Below are positions 14,815 to 22,898 of a stretch of DNA of 23,129 nucleotides, piece by piece; position 1 is the first letter of the stretch; every line of letters starts with the position of its first letter. Source of the stretch: Clostridium sp. (GTDB lineage Bacteria > Bacillota_A > Clostridia > Lachnospirales > Lachnospiraceae); the NCBI GenBank assembly GCA_023666975.1, contig JAMPAW010000043.1:1-23129 (forward strand), given 5' to 3'. Made by a program: the position numbers and the translations under genes. The notes beneath the pieces are model-generated. The model was given only the letters and a program-made list of their open reading frames with translations. It was not told where the DNA came from and ran no database searches.

Positions 14815-17592
14815 CTATCCCTCCCGGATATCATCAATAGACAACTTCTTCCTGCCAACGGCAATCCGGACAAACATCATAATTCCCATCACAGCCACCA
14901 GGATTCCTACAACTCCGATCACCAGAGTAGCAGTCAGCGGCCGGCTGTAGGTAAAATCCAGCGTTCTGGTGGCAGTATTGCCCGCCTTGTCGACACAGTC
15001 TATCTCTATACGATATATCCCATATTGCGAATAGTCAAGCCTCTTTGTGCCAGAATTATACTCTTTCCCATTCACTCTGACTCCGGTAATTTCGTCCCCG
15101 GAATCGGCAAGCGCCCATGTCACGCTCCCTCCCTCGTATACCTTTTGCCCGTTCTCCACACTGGTAAAAATCACCTTGGGTGCCGTGTGGTCAACAATGA
15201 ATTCCACGCTTTTACTGCTGCTATGTCCAAGCTCATCTTCCGCCTCGATATACAGATTATATTTTCCCTCGCAGGTAATGGTTTCGGTTCCGTTATACTC
15301 CTCCCCGTTTAATAACATACAGTAAGAAACAACGGTCAAATCCTTAAAAATTTCATCTGGTCCGTCAGCCAGCCGGAATTCCCGGCAATATTTTCCCTGA
15401 TATGCTTCCGGCCCGTCAATTTGCGGAGCCGTACAGTCAATGACAAAATGAATCTCTTTCTCCGCCTGATTTCCCGCTCCGTCTGTTGAACAGATTTTCA
15501 GATGATATATCCCCTCCTCCGAAAACATATGCGATAAGCTGCTGTTTTTTCCGATGTTGGCCGGTCTTGGCAGGGACAGTGCTGTTTCCCGCCCGTCGAT
15601 ATCCCTGCGGGTTCCGGTTATTGTCACACGGTTTTCCCGATAATAAGTCTCTTCCACCCCGAACACCACAGTGACCGCTTCGCTCCACTGCTGATAGTTT
15701 TCCGTACCGCTAATGCTGAGCTTGGGTTTTGTGCTGTCAACATAAAAATGAATGGTTTTGCTCTCCGCACGGTTTCCCGCCCGGTCCGCAGCCGTAAATG
15801 TTACATCATAAGCTCCGTCCTGAACAAAAGTATGCTGCAGCAAATTCATTGTTCCGTCCGGCACAAATCCACCCAGCCGTTTCTCCTCTGTATCTCCGTC
15901 CATTCTGCGCTTCACGTCAACAAACAACTTATCCGAAGCCGGAAAATCCTCCTCACAGGCAAACTGCAGCGTAACGGCAGACGCATTCATCGAACCTTCT
16001 TCCACACCGGAAACAGAAAGCTTCGGCGGTGTTTTGTCAATAACAAACTGCAATGTGTCGGACACGGTCCGGTTTCCCGCCCCGTCTGTCGTAATGATAT
16101 GAACACGGTATTCCCCTTCCTCCGATAATCTGTAGCTGTAACTGCCGCTGTATGCCTCCATCGCCAACTCCGCCACAGGTATCGTTTCAACCCGCCCCTT
16201 CCATTTCCGTTTGATGACATATTTTGTAATCGTTCCGGCATAAGACACATCACTGATTTCTGCTTTTAACATCTGGTCCGTATGGTAATGCATGCCGTCC
16301 TGAACGCCGTAAAATCTCACCTGCGGCTTTTCCTTATCGACATAGACCCGCCTTTGCATGCGGTTACAGTTCCCACAGTTATTGACAGCCTCCACCTCGA
16401 CGGTATAACCGATGACCTCTTCCGCACTTTCATCTGCCGTTACATCACAGCTGAAGGTATACACGGGCCTGTCAAATTCTACCCGTTTTACCACCTTTTT
16501 ATTAACAGTATAAATTATCTCCTTCAAACCGGCAGCATAGTCCGATACCGTGGTGTGGAATGTGACGTCTTCGTTTGTCCACAATGAAAAATTTTTATCG
16601 CAGGCCATTCTGATTGACGGGGCACCTTTGCTGTAAATGATTCTGTCCACTGTTTTACTCCCAATATTTTCCAACAAATCCTGTGCCCAGACAGTAAGCA
16701 CATCATCAAATTCCGATACGGCTGTGTCTGGCGGAATATATACATAATACCGATTGTCCGCCAGTCTGTGCGCTGGATATATTCCTTCATCACCGTTTCG
16801 CAGCGTGCCTTTGCCTATAGTAATCTGTATGCCTTTCTCCACCACACCGGAATATCTGTCTTCCGCGGTGAACTCCATACGGATTACCCGATTCCCATAT
16901 ATGTTTCCATACTTTTTTTCCATTAATCCGTCTGCATCGTAATAACAGATATCAAAAATCTCTGGTGCCGTTTTGTCAATGACCAACAGACATGTCTGCT
17001 CTGCTTTTATGCCGTCTGCCGTTTCTGCCTCCACGGACACGGTATATTCCCCCTCCGCTGCCAGAACGATTTCCTTCTGATATCGGCACGGATTTTCCGC
17101 ATCTGCGCTCCAATCTGTCTCCTGCCAAAAAGAATCACTCTCTTGATCCCGCAAAACATGCACTCTGCATTTCCCTGTATCCAAATCTGCGGCCTGCACG
17201 TAAACCATCAACCTCTGCTCCTGATTACAGAAATACTTTCCCTCGTCATCGGCATACTGCTCCTGTATACCGGATATTTCAATTATCGGTGTCTGCGGCT
17301 CCTCCTGACCTCCCGGCACCGTCTCCGCCATCTCCTCCTGATATCCCCGCACCGTCTGCTTCTGTGCCGCTGCCCGGTCTGCCGGCCATGCGCCGATTAG
17401 CATGCCTAAAAGCATACTGACAGCCAGCAGCCGTAATATCCGTTTTCTCCGTTTGGAGCGGCCTCCTCTCTTTCCTCCTGCCGCCAGACTTCTGATGATT
17501 CCGGCCACATTGTTCCGAATGAAACAGATCACCGATAAGAGAAAAAATATCACACTGCAAATCATACCTGTATAAAACATTCCACTAAACAT
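14815..17592 (-). CDS. Membrane-anchored Ig-like repeat protein
   Basis: A large protein of 925 residues with the start at 17592. Two hydrophobic segments near the N-terminus (about residues 8-26 and 52-75) are separated by a strongly basic loop (GGKRGGRSKRRKR). A long outside region and a C-terminal TM (about 886-909) with a short basic tail follow. The outside part is about eight Ig-like beta-sandwich repeats of ~100 residues. The boundaries recur as a D-x-AGN turn, then a beta strand, then (V/I)D-x-T-x-P (IDKTPPKLSVSG, VDSTKPKLSISG, IDCTAPQIDG, VDHTAPKVIFT). The frame stays open to 17664 inside the kinase gene. The ATG at 17592, 8 nt before the kinase stop, lies behind AAGGAGG/GGAGG, though the spacing is not ideal. 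Such repeats often bind surfaces or polysaccharide. The ligand is unknown. Confidence 0.8.
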   Translation of the reverse strand: MFSGMFYTGMICSVIFFLLSVICFIRNNVAGIIRSLAAGGKRGGRSKRRKRILRLLAVSMLLGMLIGAWPADRAAAQKQTVRGYQEEMAETVPGGQEEPQTPIIEISGIQEQYADDEGKYFCNQEQRLMVYVQAADLDTGKCRVHVLRDQESDSFWQETDWSADAENPCRYQKEIVLAAEGEYTVSVEAETADGIKAEQTCLLVIDKTAPEIFDICYYDADGLMEKKYGNIYGNRVIRMEFTAEDRYSGVVEKGIQITIGKGTLRNGDEGIYPAHRLADNRYYVYIPPDTAVSEFDDVLTVWAQDLLENIGSKTVDRIIYSKGAPSIRMACDKNFSLWTNEDVTFHTTVSDYAAGLKEIIYTVNKKVVKRVEFDRPVYTFSCDVTADESAEEVIGYTVEVEAVNNCGNCNRMQRRVYVDKEKPQVRFYGVQDGMHYHTDQMLKAEISDVSYAGTITKYVIKRKWKGRVETIPVAELAMEAYSGSYSYRLSEEGEYRVHIITTDGAGNRTVSDTLQFVIDKTPPKLSVSGVEEGSMNASAVTLQFACEEDFPASDKLFVDVKRRMDGDTEEKRLGGFVPDGTMNLLQHTFVQDGAYDVTFTAADRAGNRAESKTIHFYVDSTKPKLSISGTENYQQWSEAVTVVFGVEETYYRENRVTITGTRRDIDGRETALSLPRPANIGKNSSLSHMFSEEGIYHLKICSTDGAGNQAEKEIHFVIDCTAPQIDGPEAYQGKYCREFRLADGPDEIFKDLTVVSYCMLLNGEEYNGTETITCEGKYNLYIEAEDELGHSSSKSVEFIVDHTAPKVIFTSVENGQKVYEGGSVTWALADSGDEITGVRVNGKEYNSGTKRLDYSQYGIYRIEIDCVDKAGNTATRTLDFTYSRPLTATLVIGVVGILVAVMGIMMFVRIAVGRKKLSIDDIREG

Positions 17593-19624
17593 CTCCTCCG
17601 TCAGCCTCCTTTCGTTCCAGCAGCGGTGCCAGCTTTTGTGTGAGCTGTCTCCACCGGTAATCATTTCCTATGTCCGGCACCTTTGCCGCCTCGGTATACA
17701 AAGCCTGCAGCACATCAACATCCCAAAGCTCCACATCACTCGTCTCCCGCTCCTGCATATGACAAAGAAGCTGCAAATGCCCGGTATACAGAGAAATACT
17801 GTTTTTATCGTATTCCTGTTCCGCCTTTTCATAAACCTTACAGGCTGCTTCATATTCCTCTAACGCCTCATAGATTTGCGCCTTCTGACAATACTTTGCC
17901 TCGCGAAGCTCCAAATCCGTAATCCGGTCAAGCGTTTTCCCCTCTTCGACGGAAGTCATTCCCAGAACAAAATCACAGCACTCCAACGCTTTGTTGTAAT
18001 ATTGCTCTGCCGCTTCCCTGTCCTGCTCTTTATGCGAATCCCCCAGATACTCATAAGCCAGCGCCAGATATTGATTATATGCCGTATAATATTCCGCCTT
18101 TATACTGTCATCATCATATTCCGCCAAAATCCGTACTCCTTTATCTGCTGCCTGTACCACTTTCTCTGCTGCTCTATCCATCTGCTGCATCATTCTTGTA
18201 TAAATGATACACAGCAGTTTATAGTTCGTCAGTCTGTCTGCAGAAACAGTCATATTGTCGTTCAGCTCTTCAAAACGCAGCAGGTTATTCGATAAGCTAT
18301 CGTAATCCGCATCCAGTTCTCCCATTGCCAGTGCAATGGCACTGTAATAAGCTGCTTCCGGATATTCCCTTACATTTATCTGATTAAAATAATATGCGCT
18401 GGACTTATAATCCTTCAGCACATCAAAATATCCTATCGCTACACGAAAAAGAAGCTGCTGGTCCCTGTCAATATGGCTGTATTTCCGGTCAATATAAGAA
18501 GTCACCCTGTTCAGCCCTTCCTCTGCATCACCTATATAATTAATGTAAAGTCTTAACAGTTCCAGATAAGCGGTATTCCGCCTTCCGTCCACTTCCGTAA
18601 TTGCTTTTGCATAAATATTTGCCGCCTGCTCATACTCCCCCTGTACGGTATGAACATAAGCATCGTTCATCAGGTACTCATAATTCTGCCGCCGCTCCCT
18701 TTTATCTCCCACATAACCGCCAAGCGCCGTCACCGCCGAAACCACGGTCAGTGCCGCACAGACCAGGAAACTCCTCATTTTTCTCCAACACGCCCGGCGA
18801 AAAGCGTCATCAAGCTCCTCAAAATGCTCCAACGCATACATAAGGTCCGCACAATTCTGATACCGTTCCTCGGGATTGTGCATTGTACATTTTTTAATGA
18901 TTTTGTCCAATCCCCCGGAAAGCATCGGGTTCCAATCACGGATAGATTTCACTACATACGGCGGTTCATCTGGCGGATTGCCGGTCAATACATAATAAAG
19001 TGACACACCTAAGCTGTAGATATCTGTTCGGGCATCTGTTTTATGCACCCCCCGCCCCCTGTCATCTCCAAACTGCTCAGGAGCCGCATATCCCCTTGTA
19101 CCCAGAGCCACGGTATCCGCTGCACTCTCCCGGTCCATTACCTTTGCCGTGCCAAAATCAATTAGTTTGACCCTGCCATCTGGCTTTAACATAATATTGG
19201 ACGGCTTCATATCCCGATAGATTACCGGCGGATTCATCGAATGCAGATAATTGAGAGCACTGCATAAATCTTTCGCCCACTCGATCACCTGCTTCTGCGG
19301 CTGTGCCCCTTCTGATTCAAGCACCTCTTCCAGCGTTCTTCCCTCAATATAATCCATAACCACAAAAATTGTACCTTCGCAGTGTATAATATCAACAATC
19401 CGTGGAAGCACAGGGTGATCCACCTTTTTCAACACCTCCGCCTCCGTTTTCAAACTCCTCAGCAATATCTCTGTATCCTGCGTATTTTCCTTTTTTATCT
19501 CCTTAACGGCCCACTGCTTGTTTAAGCGGACATCTAATGCAAGATACACTACAGACATGCCCCCCTGTCCGATTTGCTTTAACAGTTCATATTTTCCCTC
19601 TAATATCATTCCCACTTTTGTCAT
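17585..19624 (-). CDS. Transmembrane Ser/Thr protein kinase with external TPR region
   Basis: A Hanks-type (PknB-like) kinase of 679 residues. The kinase domain occupies about residues 8-270: glycine loop IGQGGMSVVYLA, catalytic lysine in WAVKEIK, catalytic loop YRDMKPSN, DFG in KLIDFGTAK and APE in GYAAPEQFG. One TM at about 288-307 (FLVCAALTVVSAVTALGGYVG) is followed by ~370 residues of helical TPR-like repeats, such as YEQAANIYAKAI, AEQYYNKALECC and YEAACKVYEKAEQEYD. There are no PASTA repeats, the usual sensor of Firmicutes kinases. The catalytic-loop His is replaced by Tyr (YRD), a variant I recall in clostridial kinases. A TTG at 19681 is in frame, but the ATG at 19624 after GGAAAGG is a better start. 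Its 3' end overlaps the Ig-like gene, so they are likely coupled. Confidence 0.92.
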   Translation of the reverse strand: MTKVGMILEGKYELLKQIGQGGMSVVYLALDVRLNKQWAVKEIKKENTQDTEILLRSLKTEAEVLKKVDHPVLPRIVDIIHCEGTIFVVMDYIEGRTLEEVLESEGAQPQKQVIEWAKDLCSALNYLHSMNPPVIYRDMKPSNIMLKPDGRVKLIDFGTAKVMDRESAADTVALGTRGYAAPEQFGDDRGRGVHKTDARTDIYSLGVSLYYVLTGNPPDEPPYVVKSIRDWNPMLSGGLDKIIKKCTMHNPEERYQNCADLMYALEHFEELDDAFRRACWRKMRSFLVCAALTVVSAVTALGGYVGDKRERRQNYEYLMNDAYVHTVQGEYEQAANIYAKAITEVDGRRNTAYLELLRLYINYIGDAEEGLNRVTSYIDRKYSHIDRDQQLLFRVAIGYFDVLKDYKSSAYYFNQINVREYPEAAYYSAIALAMGELDADYDSLSNNLLRFEELNDNMTVSADRLTNYKLLCIIYTRMMQQMDRAAEKVVQAADKGVRILAEYDDDSIKAEYYTAYNQYLALAYEYLGDSHKEQDREAAEQYYNKALECCDFVLGMTSVEEGKTLDRITDLELREAKYCQKAQIYEALEEYEAACKVYEKAEQEYDKNSISLYTGHLQLLCHMQERETSDVELWDVDVLQALYTEAAKVPDIGNDYRWRQLTQKLAPLLERKEADGGDV

Positions 19625-19732
19625 ATGCTGCGCCTTTCCGACATATCTGCCGTTTTCCTGTTCTTCATCTGCCTTTTTCAATACATCCTGTCTCTAATCT
19701 GGCTATCAGCACCTGCTTTACCGCAACAAAAT

Positions 19733-19758
19733 AATGGGTTCCTAAAAAGGAACCCATT
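19733..19758 (-). terminator. Terminator-like hairpin between FHA gene and kinase gene
   Basis: A perfect 10-bp stem, AATGGGTTCC with GGAACCCATT around a 6-nt loop. On the minus strand it is followed by ATTTTGTTG, a modest U-rich tail. It lies 32 nt after the FHA gene stop and ~108 nt before the kinase ATG. I see no good promoter between it and the kinase, so it may act as a partial terminator that lowers kinase output relative to the FHA protein. Confidence 0.65.
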
Positions 19759-19789
19759 GTTCTGCATTCTATATTGGCTTATCCATTCA

Positions 19790-21925
19790 TCACTGCAATT
19801 TAAAGATAAATTCTTCATCACCCAGCATAATCTTACTGTCATGGGTAAGCGGCTCATTATCACCTTCATTTAAAATCTTACCGTTCACATAGGTATGGTT
19901 TGTCGATTTGTTATCCTTCACAAAGTACTCTCCATCTTTGCTCGTGATAATCGCATGCACACGGCTAACCGCACTATTGCCTTTAACCGTATAATCTACA
20001 CCCATGCTGGCTTTTCCCATTTTAAATGTCTGCTTGGTAATCATAATTCTCTCTTCCGTATTCACGCGCACAAGATATGGATTCACCTTCGGTGGAGCAC
20101 TCTTTAAAATACCTGCTATTCCCCCACCACTCTGTTCCGCACCGGTATCCGCTGCAGCTTCTCCATTCTCATCTTTTATATTCTCCGAAGTATCCGTCTT
20201 ATCTGATTCGGTCTCTTCCTCCGCCGATTCATTTTCCTTAAGCTCTTCCTGTGTGCTCTTTACAATACTTGCACGGTTTACCTTAATATTCTTTTTAATC
20301 TTAAGAGAAGATTCTTCGTGGTGGTTTTCCATATTCTCCTGCTCCTCGCGTTCCTTTTCCGCAAGGAATTCATCTAATTCATCAGGAATGACAACTCCGG
20401 TGACCTCCTTAGTTTTGAATACGGGCTTCTTCTTGTCTTCTTCGCCTTCGCCTGATTCCTCATTTTCGGATGCATTTGTCTTCTTCCTTCCGCCAATCAC
20501 CTTACTCTTCAGCTTATTGACAATCTCCTGTGCCGTACTGTCTGCTGCGGCTTCCTCTTTGACATCTGCCTCCACAGCTTCCCCGGCTGTCTCCTCGTCC
20601 TCAGAATCCTGTACAGCTTCATCTACAGACGGCTCACCTTTCTGCGATTCATCTTCCACAGGCGGCTCATCTTCCTGCAATTCGTCTTCCAAAGGCAACT
20701 CATCTTGAAGTTCATCTTCCTCTGGCTCTTCTTCCGCCTGAGATTCATCTCCGGTCTGCTGCTCCGTCTCCTCAGACAGTTCCTCCTGAGGTTCATCTTC
20801 CTCTGCCGCCTCTTCCTCGACAGTTTCCTCGGCTACCTCTTCTTCAACCTCCTCGGCTGCTTCCTCTTCACCGACAGTCTCTTCGCTTTGTTCTTCAGAC
20901 GGTTCTGCAGCATCGTCTCCAGACTGATCATCTGTCTCCTCCGCAGTTTCTTCCTCTGTGACTGCCGTCTCCTCTTCATCTGGTTCCGGCTCCTTTAAGC
21001 TGAATTTGCTGCTCAGACTACTCTTCTTCGGCTTGACTTCCTCCGGTTCTTCTTCCTCATACTCCTGTTCCTCTTCGTCCTCCGTCGGCTGCTTTATACT
21101 GAACTTACTGCTCAACCCACTCTTTTTCGGCTCTTGCTTATCAGAAGTCTCTTCTTTCTCCTGTTGTGCAGCTTCTTCCTCCGGCTCTTCCTCGTCAGGA
21201 ATATTCTCTTCTTCAGCCGGCGCATCATCTATGACTTCTTCAGCCAGCTCCTCCGAATCCTCGGCTTCATCCAGCTCCTCTACCAAATCTACAGCAGATT
21301 TCTCTTCTACCTCCTGATAATCCGCATAAATTTCAGAAGAATTATCCTCTGGAATCTCAATCCCATGCTCCTCCATTAATTCTTCTACCATCGTCAGCAA
21401 ATTGCGAAGATTGAAAAGAGCGGTATTATTGACATATGTAAGCAATCTTGCCACATAACTGACATCTTCCGTAACATCAAAACGGAGACTGGCAATAAAA
21501 TTTCTCAAAAAACTTTGTATGTTAACCTCTTCCTGCATCTCCTCCAAAGGAATACAGATAAACTCTACCTTATAATCCGAGTCAATATAAATGTAATCTC
21601 TATGCAATACCAGATAGGACAATGGAATACGGTATTCTGCCATATCAGTCAATGCAATGGTAATTCCTCGCAAAACCATGAGCACCATCTCTGCATTAAT
21701 CTCCTGATTAGACAATTCACTTAAATGAATCTTGTTAGTTATATCATATGAAAATGTATCAAATTCTTCGTCGTCATCTTCAAAAATGACGGGAACAATT
21801 CCTCTGGGTTCTTCGTCCTCCAGAAAATCCAGCACATCTTCATCTAATTCCGCCTCATTGTCAATATTAAATGTCAAAAATTGTTCTTTATCAAAATTTC
21901 TCACTCTGAAGCTTACCATTTTCAT
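19790..21925 (-). CDS. DUF6382 and FHA domain protein with long acidic linker
   Basis: A 711-residue cytoplasmic protein with no TM segment. Residues ~1-190 match what I recall of DUF6382, a domain found with Tad pilus and related Clostridia loci (FSYDITNKIHLSEL, then DYIYIDSDYKVEFICIPLEE). Residues ~195-480 are an extremely acidic, low-complexity linker of Glu/Asp runs with a repeated basic patch, KKSGLSSKFSIKQP and KKSSLSSKFSLKEP. Residues ~480-620 stay charged and include Lys-rich stretches. A C-terminal FHA domain (~622-711) carries the expected GKA turn, VSRVHA and STNHTYVNG motifs that bind phosphothreonine. The start follows GAAAGGGG. Next to the kinase gene it is a natural candidate phospho-partner. 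That link is inferred. Confidence 0.87.
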   Translation of the reverse strand: MKMVSFRVRNFDKEQFLTFNIDNEAELDEDVLDFLEDEEPRGIVPVIFEDDDEEFDTFSYDITNKIHLSELSNQEINAEMVLMVLRGITIALTDMAEYRIPLSYLVLHRDYIYIDSDYKVEFICIPLEEMQEEVNIQSFLRNFIASLRFDVTEDVSYVARLLTYVNNTALFNLRNLLTMVEELMEEHGIEIPEDNSSEIYADYQEVEEKSAVDLVEELDEAEDSEELAEEVIDDAPAEEENIPDEEEPEEEAAQQEKEETSDKQEPKKSGLSSKFSIKQPTEDEEEQEYEEEEPEEVKPKKSSLSSKFSLKEPEPDEEETAVTEEETAEETDDQSGDDAAEPSEEQSEETVGEEEAAEEVEEEVAEETVEEEAAEEDEPQEELSEETEQQTGDESQAEEEPEEDELQDELPLEDELQEDEPPVEDESQKGEPSVDEAVQDSEDEETAGEAVEADVKEEAAADSTAQEIVNKLKSKVIGGRKKTNASENEESGEGEEDKKKPVFKTKEVTGVVIPDELDEFLAEKEREEQENMENHHEESSLKIKKNIKVNRASIVKSTQEELKENESAEEETESDKTDTSENIKDENGEAAADTGAEQSGGGIAGILKSAPPKVNPYLVRVNTEERIMITKQTFKMGKASMGVDYTVKGNSAVSRVHAIITSKDGEYFVKDNKSTNHTYVNGKILNEGDNEPLTHDSKIMLGDEEFIFKLQ

Positions 21926-21975
21926 AATATAACGTCCCCTTTCGATAACCGAATCCGTATCACATAATTATTTAT

Positions 21976-22004
21976 ATTATAGATGATTCTGAAAAGTTAC
22001 GCAA
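21976..22004 (-). promoter_or_regulatory. Candidate promoter of the FHA-kinase-Ig operon
   Basis: On the minus strand TTGCGT (22004-21999) and TATAAT (21981-21976) are separated by 17 nt. The -10 is perfect and the -35 keeps TTG. Transcription would start near 21969, leaving a leader of ~44 nt before the FHA gene ATG. Confidence 0.5.
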
Positions 22005-22125
22005 GTACCATATTATGCAAAAAGTATAAATTTTATCCGATTAGCAGATTATTTTTTTACATTTTTATCCTAATTTGAGCCACTTCCTTTCTCTGTATTG
22101 TTACTTATGTAAAAATACTCCTCAA

Positions 22126-22150
22126 ATATACCGCGGCGCCTGCGGTGTAT
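22126..22150. other. GC-rich hairpin in an AT-rich gap
   Basis: ATATACCGC and GCGGTGTAT form a 9-bp arm around GGCGCCT, whose first six bases are themselves a perfect palindrome. As plus-strand RNA every position pairs, with one U-G. As minus-strand RNA one position is a C/A mismatch. On the minus strand ATTTTT occurs 9-14 nt after the stem, so it could be a poor terminator for mntP. A DNA-level site is equally possible. Confidence 0.4.
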
Positions 22151-22280
22151 CTATTATGATACTACCATTTAGGACAAAATGCAATTAACGGATTATGAAA
22201 TATAATGACAACTTTTTGAACATCATCTGAACAAATTTTCATCATTTCTCCAAATTTTATCTCCCGCCATTAATATGTGA

Positions 22281-22832
22281 TCATGCTATACCCTCCAGCA
22301 AAATTTTTATACCGATTAAAATGAGAATCACCCCGCCGCAAAGCTCCGCCTTAGACCTGTATTTGGCTCCAAATACACTTCCAATCTTCACTCCGACTGC
22401 AGACAGGACAAAGGTGGTAACGCCGATAAAACTTACCGCCTCTGCCAGCCGTACTTTTAGAAAAGCAAAGGTAACTCCCACTGCCAAGGCATCTATACTG
22501 GTGGCAACGGCCAGCACGAACATTGATTTTACTGACATGTCCGCCTCCATCTCATCGACCTCTCCAAACGCTTCCTTAATCATATTTCCACCAATCAGCA
22601 GCAACAGAATAAAGGCAATCCAGTGATCATACTTTGTTATCTTATCCGCAAAAAAATCCCCCAGATAATATCCGATAGCCGGCATTAACGCCTGAAACCC
22701 GCCAAACCATGCACCGGCAATACACATATGCCGCGGTGTAATTTTTCCCATTGACAGTCCCTTACAGATTGAAACGGCAAATGCATCCATCGAAAGACCG
22801 ACAGCAAGAACGAGAAGCTCTGCAATTCCCAC
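22281..22832 (-). CDS. mntP: Manganese efflux pump MntP
   Basis: A 183-residue inner-membrane protein with six hydrophobic segments arranged as two similar halves, the MntP (DUF204) fold that exports excess Mn2+. The conserved acidic membrane motifs appear in both halves: [15 protein letters not shown] near residue 16 and [15 protein letters not shown] near residue 115. A short polar loop in the middle ([11 protein letters not shown]) is typical. The start is a GTG at 22832 with GGAGG about 8 nt upstream. mntP genes are often controlled by the yybP-ykoY Mn2+ riboswitch, but only 66 nt separate this gene from the one upstream and I see no such motif. A terminator stands 23 nt before the GTG, leaving no room for a promoter. 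Confidence 0.93.
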   Translation of the reverse strand: MGIAELLVLAVGLSMDAFAVSICKGLSMGKITPRHMCIAGAWFGGFQALMPAIGYYLGDFFADKITKYDHWIAFILLLLIGGNMIKEAFGEVDEMEADMSVKSMFVLAVATSIDALAVGVTFAFLKVRLAEAVSFIGVTTFVLSAVGVKIGSVFGAKYRSKAELCGGVILILIGIKILLEGIA

Positions 22833-22855
22833 AACCTATTCCTCCTTTTCTCATG

Positions 22856-22889
22856 AAAAAACCCATAAACAGCAAAAGTTGTCTATGAG
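22856..22889 (-). terminator. Rho-independent terminator after the Rpn-like gene
   Basis: In the minus-strand RNA, CUCAUAGACAAC pairs with GCUGUUUAUGGG around a UUUU loop. The stem is 12 positions with two G-U pairs and one mismatch, followed directly by six U. It starts 9 nt after the upstream stop codon. mntP begins only 23 nt further on. Confidence 0.8.
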
Positions 22890-22898
22890 TCTCATCGT

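Larger units (their letters stand above)
21926..22280. other. Intergenic region between mntP and the FHA gene
   Basis: This AT-rich gap of 355 nt has no supported gene on either strand. It holds the candidate FHA promoter at 21976-22004 and a GC-rich hairpin at 22126-22150. The rest is A/T runs without recognisable RNA motifs. It most likely separates two transcription units, mntP ending on one side and the kinase module beginning on the other. Confidence 0.6.

Noticed and set aside
20004..20708. Long open plus-strand frame of 234 codons, very Ser-rich
   Set aside because: It is the reverse of the Glu/Asp-rich linker of the FHA gene: GAA/GAG runs read backward as Ser/Phe codons. No ribosome site and no domain.
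22833..22898. yybP-ykoY riboswitch before mntP
   Set aside because: The space is too short for the element, and the only structure seen is an ordinary terminator of the upstream gene.
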